From contig NZ_WGNY01000020.1 of NCBI RefSeq assembly GCF_016124325.1, forward strand, positions 1 through 64,000: 64,000 nucleotides of DNA, written 5' to 3'. Both the position numbers and the translations under genes were made by a program. The stretch comes from Phenylobacterium sp. (GTDB taxonomy: Bacteria > Pseudomonadota > Alphaproteobacteria > Caulobacterales > Caulobacteraceae). The notes below the pieces were generated by a model, which was given only the letters and a program-made list of their open reading frames with translations, had not been told where the DNA came from and did no database searches. Position 1 is the first letter of the stretch; each line of letters begins with the position of its first letter. This document shows positions 23,788 to 31,275 of this stretch, piece by piece.

Positions 23788-24960
23788 TCAGTAGCTGCGC
23801 GGCATGCCGAGGTTTTGGGTGGCGATGTAGTTCAGCACCATCTCTTCCGACACCGGAGCGAACTTGAAGAGACGGGCGTCGCGCCAGAGGCGCTCCAGGT
23901 GCGATTCCTTGGCGTAGCCCATGCCGCCCAGCGTCTGCATGGCGCGCTCAGTCGCCAGCGAGGCTCCCTGCGCGGCGATCAGCTTGGCGATGTTCGCCTC
24001 GGAGCCGTTGGGCAGGCCGGCGTCGAACAGCGCCGCGGCCTTGTTGTTCATGACCGCGGCGCATTCGATCTCGGCATAGCTCTGCGCGAGCGGGAACTGC
24101 AGGCCCTGGTAGGAGCCGATTGGACGGCCGGCGAACACCTTGCGCTGGTTCGCGTATTCTACAGCCAGCTTCAGCGCCAGTTTCCCGGCGCCCACCAGGC
24201 CCGCCGTGGTCACGATACGCTCGGTATTGAGGACGTCGAGCAGTTGCCGCCAGCCCCCATCCAGCTCGCCGAGGAGCTCGGAGGGCTCGACTCGGACATC
24301 GGTGAAGAACACGTTCGAAGACGAAAGGGTGTTCGTCCCCAGCTTCTCGATCGGCGCAGAAGAGAGCCCCTCGCGCTCCACGTCGATCAGGAACAGGCTG
24401 AGGCCGTCGGTCCGGCGGCTGACCTCGTCGGGCTTCTTCGTGCGGGCAACGAGCAGCATCTTCTGGGCCGTGTCGACACCGGTGATCCAGATTTTCCGGC
24501 CGTTGACGCGCCACCCGTCACCGTCGCGGGCGGCGAAGGTGGTGAGTTCCAGGCTGTTGCTCCCGGCGTCCGGCTCGGTCAGCGCCATGCAGAACTTGAC
24601 CTCACCCGAGATGAGCTTGGGCAGGAGATCGGCCTTCATCGCCTCGCTGCCAAATCGGGCGATCGAAACGCCGCCGAAGATGGGATTGCACATGAACAGC
24701 TGGCCGAGCGTCGATCCGCCTCCCGCCTCCGAGAGGGCCTCGACGATCAGCGCCATCTCGACCATGCCCAGACCGGAGCCGCCGTAGGTTTCGGGCAGGG
24801 CGACGCCGCAGAGACCGGCGTCGCAGATGGCCTGCCAGAGTTCTGTGGGAAAGCTCTTCGTCGCGTCCTTTTCGCGCCAATACTCGAGGCCGAAACGCTC
24901 GCCCACCCGACGGGCCGTGTCGGCCACCATGCGGGCTTCGTCGGAGAGGGGAAGGTACAT
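23788..24960 (-). CDS. Acyl-CoA dehydrogenase
   Basis: A 390-aa FAD-dependent acyl-CoA dehydrogenase. It shows the FAD/substrate motif FCMALTEPDAGSNS, WRVNGRKIWITG, and the C-terminal ERAMQTLGGMGYAKESHLERLWRDAR helix block (spread over ~340-375). Ribosome site GGAG is six bases before ATG 24960. It introduces the alpha,beta double bond before the enoyl-CoA hydratase encoded two genes upstream. Electrons would go to the housekeeping ETF; no etf genes are present here. Confidence 0.92.
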   Translation of the reverse strand: MYLPLSDEARMVADTARRVGERFGLEYWREKDATKSFPTELWQAICDAGLCGVALPETYGGSGLGMVEMALIVEALSEAGGGSTLGQLFMCNPIFGGVSIARFGSEAMKADLLPKLISGEVKFCMALTEPDAGSNSLELTTFAARDGDGWRVNGRKIWITGVDTAQKMLLVARTKKPDEVSRRTDGLSLFLIDVEREGLSSAPIEKLGTNTLSSSNVFFTDVRVEPSELLGELDGGWRQLLDVLNTERIVTTAGLVGAGKLALKLAVEYANQRKVFAGRPIGSYQGLQFPLAQSYAEIECAAVMNNKAAALFDAGLPNGSEANIAKLIAAQGASLATERAMQTLGGMGYAKESHLERLWRDARLFKFAPVSEEMVLNYIATQNLGMPRSY

Positions 24961-24974
24961 GATCGCTCCAGTTG

Positions 24975-26204
24975 TCAGCGGATGAGCAGGCTCAGCGGGT
25001 CCTGCAGGTATCCGCGGATACGACTCAGCAGCCTCAGGCCGAGGACGCCGTCGAAGACCCGGTGGTCGCAGGAAAGCACCAGGCCGATTTCCTGGCGCAG
25101 GATCGGACGCCCCTCGACGTCGGGCCGGAAGACGCTCCTGACGCTTCCAACACCGAGGATCGAGGATTGGCCCGGCGTGATGATCGAGCTCATGTAGGTC
25201 ACGTCGAACATTCCGCCGTTCGACAAGGTGGCCGCGCCGCCGCCGAAATCGTCGAGACTGAGGTCGCCGGCGCGCGTTCTTGTGGTCAGCCGCGACGCTT
25301 CAGCCGCGATCTGTCGAAGCGTCAAAGACCCGGCGTCCCGCAGCATGGGGACAAGCAGCCCTACGTGAGTGTGCACGGCCAACCCGACATCGACGGTGTC
25401 GAACGCGACGATGCCATCGTCGGACCAGACCCGATTGGCGTTCGGCTCCTCGCGAAGCGCCTGGGCCATCGCGAGCAGGAAGAGCGGCGTCAGCGTCAGC
25501 CGCTCGATGCCGCCGCCGGACACCAGCTTCTGCCGCAGTCCCAGCAGCTCGCCGACGTCGACTTCGGCGGACAGGTAGAAGTGGGGCGTGTCGCGCTTGG
25601 CGGCGCTCAATCGGCGCGCCGCTGACCGTTGATAGCCGGTGGGCTGGACAAGCTTGCCGCCGCCGCGGAATGCGGGCTCGGCTTCCGGAACGGAGACGGC
25701 CGGGGCGTCCGGCTCACCGTTCGCCGACGCGGCCAGTACGTCAGCGGCTCGGATGCGACCGCCTTCGCCACGGCCTGCGATGGATGGGATGTCGATCCCC
25801 CTCTCCGCCGCCAGGCGTCGCGCGTAGGGCGTCGCAACCACACGCGCGCCCTCCGGCCGCCGGCTCGTCAGGTCCGCGACCTGCCGACCTTCCTCCCGAC
25901 CCGTCGGCGCCGCCGCGGTCTGGCTGGACACCGGGGCAGCCGCAGCCTTGACCGCGCCGTCGGGCTCCCATCGCGCGATCGGCGCGCCGACCGGCACGGT
26001 CTCACCCTCGGGAACGAGGATCTCCCGCAGGACGCCGCTGGCGGTCGCCTCCACGTCGTTGGCGATCTTCTCGGTCTCGACGACGAGCAGTATGTCGCCC
26101 GGCGCGAAACGCCCGCCCGGTTGGCAGGACCATTGCGAAACCACCCCCTCCGTCATGGTGAGGCCGAGTTTCGGCATCAGGAGGTCGACGACGGCCACGC
26201 TCAT
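24975..26204 (-). CDS. Dihydrolipoamide acyltransferase, E2 component of a 2-oxoacid dehydrogenase
   Basis: A 409-aa E2. An N-terminal lipoyl domain carries the lipoylated Lys in VETEKIANDV (~43). A linker follows, then a peripheral-subunit binding domain (ATPYARRLAAERGIDIP) and the catalytic domain with SCDHRVFDGVLG. ATG 26204 overlaps the hydratase stop (ATGA). It is co-operonic with E1alpha and E1beta but not with an E3, so the complex presumably shares the cell's dihydrolipoamide dehydrogenase. It could act on pyruvate-, acetoin- or branched-chain-type 2-oxo substrates; the acetoin dehydrogenase type is a reasonable comparison. Confidence 0.9.
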   Translation of the reverse strand: MSVAVVDLLMPKLGLTMTEGVVSQWSCQPGGRFAPGDILLVVETEKIANDVEATASGVLREILVPEGETVPVGAPIARWEPDGAVKAAAAPVSSQTAAAPTGREEGRQVADLTSRRPEGARVVATPYARRLAAERGIDIPSIAGRGEGGRIRAADVLAASANGEPDAPAVSVPEAEPAFRGGGKLVQPTGYQRSAARRLSAAKRDTPHFYLSAEVDVGELLGLRQKLVSGGGIERLTLTPLFLLAMAQALREEPNANRVWSDDGIVAFDTVDVGLAVHTHVGLLVPMLRDAGSLTLRQIAAEASRLTTRTRAGDLSLDDFGGGAATLSNGGMFDVTYMSSIITPGQSSILGVGSVRSVFRPDVEGRPILRQEIGLVLSCDHRVFDGVLGLRLLSRIRGYLQDPLSLLIR

Positions 26205-26986
26205 TCCCCGACGAAGGTCGCCGGCCGCTTGGCAAGGAAGGCGCTGCAGCCTTCGTGGGCGTCCCGGGTGTCGAGAACCAGGCCGATCATACTCTGCTCG
26301 TACGCCAGCGCGTTTGCGAGGGTCATCTCGCCGCCGTGCAACAGCGCCCGCTTCATCAGCTTCAGGGTGAGTGGCGACTTGGCCGCGATGTCGGCGGCGA
26401 GGGCCATCACTTCGCTCATCAGCTCGGCCGCGGGGACGACCATGTTGGCCAGGCCCAGCTGCACGGCCCGCTCGGCGCCGATCGGATGGCCGGTGAACAT
26501 CAGTTGCTTGGCCAGGCACAGCGGAAGCTGGCGGATGAGGCGCTGGCTCCCCCCGGCACCGGGGAAAAGACCCAGCAGGATCTCGGGCAGGCCGATGCGC
26601 GCATGGTCGGCGAGGATGCGGATGTCCGTCGCCAGCAGCAGCTCGGCGCCGCCGCCCAGCGCATAGCCATTCACTGCGGCGATGGTGGGCTTGTCGCAAG
26701 TTTCGACGCGCCGGAAGACGCGATGGATGACCTCCGCGAAGCCCTGATAGTGCGCCAGGCCCTGGCGGGAGTTGAGATCTTCGATGTCGCCGCCGGCCAC
26801 GAACGCCTTGTCGCCGGCGCCCGTGAAGACGATCACCCGCACCTCGCGGTCCTGCTCGAGCGTGGTCAGCGCCGCCTCGAGCGCCGCCAGTGTCTGCAGG
26901 TTCAGGGCGTTCAGCGTCTTCGGTCGATTGATGGTTATCAGGCCGATGCCCGCCTTGGACTCCATCAGAACAAGATCATCGCTCAT
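26201..26986 (-). CDS. Enoyl-CoA hydratase/isomerase (crotonase family)
   Basis: A 261-aa crotonase. The oxyanion-hole segments are AFVAGGDIEDL and GYALGGGAELLLATD, the catalytic Glu region is LPEILLGLFPGAGGSQRL, and the C-terminal KRPATF tail is usual. It hydrates the product of the acyl-CoA dehydrogenase. It is unusual to find it between E1beta and E2 of a 2-oxoacid dehydrogenase, which suggests that the three activities act in one route. Its stop overlaps the E2 start by ATGA. Confidence 0.92.
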   Translation of the reverse strand: MSDDLVLMESKAGIGLITINRPKTLNALNLQTLAALEAALTTLEQDREVRVIVFTGAGDKAFVAGGDIEDLNSRQGLAHYQGFAEVIHRVFRRVETCDKPTIAAVNGYALGGGAELLLATDIRILADHARIGLPEILLGLFPGAGGSQRLIRQLPLCLAKQLMFTGHPIGAERAVQLGLANMVVPAAELMSEVMALAADIAAKSPLTLKLMKRALLHGGEMTLANALAYEQSMIGLVLDTRDAHEGCSAFLAKRPATFVGE

Positions 26987-27005
26987 GGCCTTGGCGCTCC
27001 GCGGA

Positions 27006-27980
27006 CTAGGTCAGCACCCGGCGCGCCGCGTGGATCAGGCGATCGGCTGAGGGCTGGAATTGTTGTTCGAGGGACTTTGCAAACGGCGGCGGCGAGAAGG
27101 GCGCACCGACGCGGAGCGGCGGGGCGTCAAGCTCGTCGAAGGCGACATCGGACATCCGCGCGACGATCTCCGCGCCGACCCCGAAGGCCTCGACCGCTTC
27201 ATGGAAGACGATGAGGCGATGGGTCCGCGCCAGCGACCGTCGCACCGCCGCTTCGTCCCACGGCTGGATCGAGCGAAGATCGATGACCTCGGCTTCCACG
27301 CCCTGGGAGGCAAGCGTCGCGGCCGCGTCCAGCGCGGGAGCTAGGGCGGCGCCATAGGTGACGATGGTCAGATCCTGCCCCGCGCGCGCGGTTCTTGCCG
27401 CGCCGATGGCGACGTTCTCGGGCTCATCGGGCAGTTCGCCCTTCAACGCATAGAGGGCCTTGTTCTCCACGAAGATCACCGGGTTCGGATCGGCGATGGC
27501 GGCCCGTAGCAGGCTGTAGCTGTCGGCGATGGTCGCGGGGCAGACAAGCTTCAGGCCTGGAACATGCGCCAGCCAGGCCTCAAGGCACTGGGAATGCTGC
27601 GGCCCGGCCGAGATGCCACCGCCGTGGGGCGTGCGAACCACCATCGGCACAGAGCACTGCTCCCCGAACATGAAATGGGCCTTGGCGGCCTGGTTCACGA
27701 GGGCGTCCATGGCCAGGGTGATGAAGTCCATGAACATGATCTCGACGATTGGCCGCAGCCCGCTCATCGCCGCGCCGACAGCGGCGCCGACGATGGTCGC
27801 TTCGGAAATCGGCGTGTCACGGACCCGCTCGCCGCCGAAGCGCTCTGCGAGGCCTCGCGTCACCCCGAAGGGCCCGCCCGCGGCGGCGACGTCCTCGCCG
27901 AACATGACCACGGTCGGGTCCTGCGCCATGGCGTCGGAGATGGCGCGATTGATCGCTTGGCCGAACCGCACCTCAGCCAT
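27006..27980 (-). CDS. 2-oxoacid dehydrogenase E1 beta subunit
   Basis: The product is 324 aa from ATG 27980. It has Transket_pyr and transketolase C-terminal domains: FGQAINRAISDAMAQD, GEDVAAAGGPFGVTRGL, DTPISEATIVGAAVGAA and the C-terminal VIDLRSIQPWDEAAV. The start overlaps the E1alpha stop by eight bases. It forms the alpha2beta2 thiamine-diphosphate E1 with the upstream gene product. Confidence 0.92.
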   Translation of the reverse strand: MAEVRFGQAINRAISDAMAQDPTVVMFGEDVAAAGGPFGVTRGLAERFGGERVRDTPISEATIVGAAVGAAMSGLRPIVEIMFMDFITLAMDALVNQAAKAHFMFGEQCSVPMVVRTPHGGGISAGPQHSQCLEAWLAHVPGLKLVCPATIADSYSLLRAAIADPNPVIFVENKALYALKGELPDEPENVAIGAARTARAGQDLTIVTYGAALAPALDAAATLASQGVEAEVIDLRSIQPWDEAAVRRSLARTHRLIVFHEAVEAFGVGAEIVARMSDVAFDELDAPPLRVGAPFSPPPFAKSLEQQFQPSADRLIHAARRVLT

Positions 27981-28983
27981 TGGCGACCTGCCGCGCATAG
28001 ACACCGTCGAGCATGCGCTCAAAGGACGGCTGCGATCCGGCTCGGCCAGCGGCGACGGCCGCTTCGATGGCGGCGACCGCGCGCGCCGTGACCGCCTGGA
28101 TCTCGTCGTCCGACACGCCGGCGTCGGATAGTCGTCCTGCGAGCCTCACGACCGGATCGTCATCCCCCATCTCGGTGGTGTCGACGCCGACGCGGTACTT
28201 CTGGGGATCGCCCTCGAAATGGCCCCGTACCCGCTTGGTCATACACTCCAGAAGCCGTGGGCCGCCTCCGTCGCGGATCTCGTCGCAGAACTGCCGGGCG
28301 GCCTGCCAGACCTCGACGGCGTCATTGCCGTCCACGAGGCGCGATCGGATGCCGAAGGCGGCGGCCAGATCCTTGACGTCTGCCGCGAACTGCTTGGCGG
28401 TGGGCGAGAACTCCGACCAGCCGTTGTTCTCGCAGACGAACAGCAGGGGGAGCTTCCAGAGCGCCGCCAGATTCAGGCTCTCCAGCACGACGCCCTCGGC
28501 GAGGGCGCCATCACCGAAGAACACGGTCGCCAGGCCACCCGTCCGGCGCACCTGGTGGGCGAGCGCGCTGCCTACGGCAATCGGCAAGCCGGCGCCGACG
28601 ATGCCGTTGGCGCCCAGCATGCCGACCGACATGTCCGCGATGTGCATGGAGCCGCCGCGACCGCGGCAATAGCCCTCGTCCCTTCCCATGATCTCGAGAA
28701 AGAACCGATCCAGATCGAGGCCCTTGGCGATGGCGTGGCCATGGCCGCGATGGTTGGACGCCAGAGTGTCGTCGCGCCCAAGCGCAGCTCCCACCCCCGC
28801 CGCAACGCCTTCCTGGCCGATCGACAGATGTATGAACCCCGGGACCTCTCCGTCTGCGAACAGCGTGGTAAGCCGCTGCTCGGCCTGCCGTATGAGCTGC
28901 ACCCGGCTGAAGAGGTCCAACAGGTCGGATCGGGTCGCCGCGGAGTTGTCAAGCCTGGCAATCTCCACTCGAGCCTTCGCCAA
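27973..28983 (-). CDS. 2-oxoacid dehydrogenase E1 alpha subunit
   Basis: A 336-aa thiamine-diphosphate subunit. It has the FFGDGALAEGVVLESLNLAA...NN motif (GDG at ~155, NN ~30 residues later) and the phosphorylation-loop-like HRGHGHAIAKG. The start is TTG at 28983, supported by a perfect GGGGAGG ribosome site seven bases upstream and no nearby ATG. It is first in the minus-strand operon E1alpha-E1beta-hydratase-E2-acyl-CoA dehydrogenase-SDR-Cys-rich protein. Operator D lies 55 bp upstream. Confidence 0.92.
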   Translation of the reverse strand: MAKARVEIARLDNSAATRSDLLDLFSRVQLIRQAEQRLTTLFADGEVPGFIHLSIGQEGVAAGVGAALGRDDTLASNHRGHGHAIAKGLDLDRFFLEIMGRDEGYCRGRGGSMHIADMSVGMLGANGIVGAGLPIAVGSALAHQVRRTGGLATVFFGDGALAEGVVLESLNLAALWKLPLLFVCENNGWSEFSPTAKQFAADVKDLAAAFGIRSRLVDGNDAVEVWQAARQFCDEIRDGGGPRLLECMTKRVRGHFEGDPQKYRVGVDTTEMGDDDPVVRLAGRLSDAGVSDDEIQAVTARAVAAIEAAVAAGRAGSQPSFERMLDGVYARQVANG

Positions 28984-29037
28984 GATCCGACCTCCCCCTG
29001 CCGGGCGACGCCGTGTTTCTGGCGACGCCTCAATTCA

Positions 29038-29058
29038 GTAACGAATATGGATCGTAAT
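29038..29058 (+). promoter_or_regulatory. Putative TetR operator, copy D (degenerate)
   Basis: GTAACGAAT, ATG, GATCGTAAT: one half-site matches the consensus TATCGTAAT at 8 of 9 positions and the other is degraded. Its position, 55 bp before the E1alpha start, equals that of copies A and B relative to their minus-strand genes, which supports it despite the weaker match. Confidence 0.4.
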
Positions 29059-29119
29059 ATAATTCGATGCAAGGGCGTTGCTGCGTCGGCGGGAATGGCA
29101 CAGGTCGACCGGTCTGCTG

Positions 29120-29382
29120 ATGGATGAGCATGGCTTTGGAAAGCCGGAGGAACGGGCTTATCGCCACGCCTTGCAGGCCTTGGACGCCGACCCAAGTGAG
29201 GTCTGGATGGTCGGCGACAATCTGGAATGGGAGGTCGCGGCTCCCCAGCGGCTCGGCATCTATTCGATCTGCATGACCGGCAGGGCAAAGGCCTTCCGCC
29301 TGACACCGAAGTGAAGCCAGATCGCATAATCACGAAGTTGGGCGAGCTTCTGGACGATATCTCAGGCACTCATGCACATTGA
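29120..29382 (+). pseudogene. HAD-family phosphatase remnant (truncated and frameshifted)
   Basis: The reading frame from 29120 encodes the C-terminal part of a HAD hydrolase: FGKPEERAYRHALQAL, then the motif VWMVGDNLEWEVAAPQRLG. The N-terminal nucleophile motif (DxDxT) is missing. After about residue 55 the homology continues in another frame (GKGLPPDTEVKPDRIITKLG, LLDDISGTHAH), so there is a frameshift near 29270 as well. This is a decayed gene at the edge of the catabolic region. Confidence 0.7.
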
Positions 29383-29429
29383 CCTGAATCCGATGTCAGC
29401 CGAATTCGCCGACCGACTCTTGCACGTCG

Positions 29430-29714
29430 ACAGTGAGCACCGGATCGTCTCGTGTGGGTACCGCTCGTGCTCGGCACGGGAACGGACGGCGGCGGGCGAC
29501 GCAGCGCCAAGCCGCGCGCATCGGCGCCGAGCGCGTCTGGCTGCTCACCACCGATGCGACGGGTTTTTTTCGGCGCCCTCGGCTTTGTCGAGGCCCCGCG
29601 CGAAGAGGCGCCAGCCCAGATCCGCGCGGCGCGGCAGTTCGGCGAACTTTGCCCGGCGACCGCGACCCAGATGATGCTGTCCGTGGCTTCGTCTACTGGG
29701 ACCCGTCGGCCTAG
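29430..29714 (+). pseudogene. ArsN-like GNAT acetyltransferase remnant, frameshifted at a T7 tract
   Basis: Two frames together give a recognisable GNAT C-terminus of the type found in arsenic-resistance acetyltransferases. One encodes GAERVWLLTTDATGFF and the next encodes LGFVEAPREEAPAQIRAARQ and ELCPATATQM. The switch falls in the run of seven T at 29564-29570; six T would restore the frame. Upstream, the N-terminal part is also scrambled, so it is a real pseudogene rather than only a sequencing slip. Confidence 0.65.
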
Positions 29715-30127
29715 CTGCGGGCCGGGCGGAACCGCTTGGCTTCTTCCGCGAGATTGCTGCCCCAGCGGGCCGCCGAGACCTGAGCGTTCAACGGCAGCTT
29801 GCCAGCCAGATGACCGCACAAAAGCAGCAGGTATGGCTCAAGCATGTAGGAGGGGCGGCCATACCCGTCAGAGACGACCCAGCCCTTGGTCGCGAAATAC
29901 GCGACCATCTCGCGATCGTCTTCTGGGAGGTCGCCGTAGATGCCGGTCCAATCGTCGTCTCCTAGTCCTTCCTGGAAGTCCGGCGAGGTCGTGCCGAAGA
30001 GCTCAAGAGCGGACTGGTCGAACTCCGGGCACGTCACTGCGCCGACGAGGGAGCGAAGCTGCGGTTCGAGGAGCGCCCGACGCTCAAGGTCGGCGATGCC
30101 AGGGAGTTCGCGAAAGACTGAGACCAT
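29711..30127 (-). CDS. Hypothetical protein
   Basis: The product is 138 aa from ATG 30127, which has GAGG five bases upstream; a longer version from GTG 30202 would add 25 residues. No family is recognised. It is acidic and aromatic (DDDWTGIYGDLPEDDREMVA) with a short hydrophobic stretch, YMLEPYLLLLCGHLAG, which is too short for a confident membrane segment. Its stop meets the end of the acetyltransferase remnant on the other strand. Confidence 0.5.
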   Translation of the reverse strand: MVSVFRELPGIADLERRALLEPQLRSLVGAVTCPEFDQSALELFGTTSPDFQEGLGDDDWTGIYGDLPEDDREMVAYFATKGWVVSDGYGRPSYMLEPYLLLLCGHLAGKLPLNAQVSAARWGSNLAEEAKRFRPARS

Positions 30128-30227
30128 CAAGACCTCGCCGATAACTGGATGTGTTCGGAGGCGTGGAATTTGCCCGATTCGCGCGACCTTCCGTAGCGTC
30201 ACGCCGCCACACGCAGCAGCAGGCCGG

Positions 30228-30506
30228 TCAGTCGAGAAGCCCCAGTTGCCGGGCCCGCACCACCGCCTGAATGCGCGTGCGGACGCCGAGCAGCCCGTAG
30301 GCTTGCTCCAGATGCTTCTCGACTGTGCGCTGGGAGATACCCAGAATCTGGCCCGTATCCCGCGCGCTCTTGCCGACTTCCGCCCAGCTCAAGCATTCGA
30401 GTTGGCGCGAGCTCAGAACAACCAAGTTCCGGTCCGGAGATGCGGAAGACTCTTCAAGCTTAAGCATACGCATGGCGCACCGAACGCTCGCGAAATCGAG
30501 CACCAC
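30228..30506 (-). CDS. Orphan LuxR-type (GerE) HTH protein
   Basis: A 92-aa protein made almost entirely of a LuxR C-terminal DNA-binding domain: LSSRQLECLSWAEVGKSARD, QILGISQRTVEKHLEQAYG and ARQLGLLD. There is no receiver or autoinducer-binding domain. The start is GTG 30506 by open frame; an ATG twelve codons later also fits. Stand-alone LuxR domains of this kind are found on mobile elements near transfer genes. It lies upstream of the hypothetical gene, in the same direction, about 100 bp away. Confidence 0.8.
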   Translation of the reverse strand: MVLDFASVRCAMRMLKLEESSASPDRNLVVLSSRQLECLSWAEVGKSARDTGQILGISQRTVEKHLEQAYGLLGVRTRIQAVVRARQLGLLD

Positions 30507-30597
30507 GCTACCTCAAGAACTCACCACGAACAAACGCAACCCTCAGACGACAAGATTTGGCGGATGATCCGCCGGAGATCGGCGGAGAACCCGCCAA

Positions 30598-31275
30598 TTA
30601 TTGGCGCGTAAGCTTGACCTGGCAGGTCCTGCTCCGGCCCGTCGGCGTGCGGGAGATGCAGTCGCGCAGCGCCCTGACCTGCTCGGTGGGCAAGCGGCGG
30701 GCGACCGCAACCGCCTCCCAGCCATCGGGATCGCCGCGCCGTAGCAATTTCTCACCGGCTTCGGTCATCGGCAGGTCCAGGGTGGCGGCGGCCAGTCGCT
30801 CCGGGACACTCCAGCGGGCCGGGAGCAGCCTCGCCACCGGACCGAGGCAAAGGCTCAGGAGCACCACGCCCGCCAGTGCGCCGCCGCCGAAGGCGCCGGC
30901 CGTCCTCCACCAGGATCGGGACCTCGCCAGATCAGACTGGCGGACCCTGCCCAGGGCATCAGCCGCTTGCTGGAGCGTCGCGCGCTCGCGCTCCAACTCC
31001 GCAACCGGTCGAGCCAGAACCTTCGCCGCGGCGATCTGGAACAGCGATCCGAGTTGTTCCGACGCCAGCGCCAGGAGAGGCCGCTCGCTGATCGCGACCA
31101 CCTGCGCGCCCACCTCAGCCACCGCCTCAGTGAGCTCTGCCAGCGTCGGGCTGTAGTCCGCCGGCGCCGCGCCGACGTCCGCCGCCAAGCCCTCGACGGC
31201 GCGCCGGAGCAGCGCCACCTCGCTTCGCAGGCGCTCGAAGGCGTCGGCCGCCGCGTCATCGGGCTGCAGGCTCAT
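30598..31275 (-). CDS. DUF6118-type membrane protein linked to traA
   Basis: A 225-aa protein. The N-terminal half is coiled-coil-like (ERLRSEVALLRRAVEGLAAD, PVAELERERATLQQAADALG). A single membrane segment follows at ~130-150 (AFGGGALAGVVLLSLCLG), then a C-terminal periplasmic-type domain with Cys (RDCISRTP, RTCQVKL). This layout is that of the DUF6118 proteins encoded next to Ti-type relaxases in alphaproteobacterial elements. ATG at 31275 overlaps the traA stop (ATGA), so it is translated with the relaxase. Function is unknown; a transfer accessory role is inferred. Confidence 0.75.
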   Translation of the reverse strand: MSLQPDDAAADAFERLRSEVALLRRAVEGLAADVGAAPADYSPTLAELTEAVAEVGAQVVAISERPLLALASEQLGSLFQIAAAKVLARPVAELERERATLQQAADALGRVRQSDLARSRSWWRTAGAFGGGALAGVVLLSLCLGPVARLLPARWSVPERLAAATLDLPMTEAGEKLLRRGDPDGWEAVAVARRLPTEQVRALRDCISRTPTGRSRTCQVKLTRQ

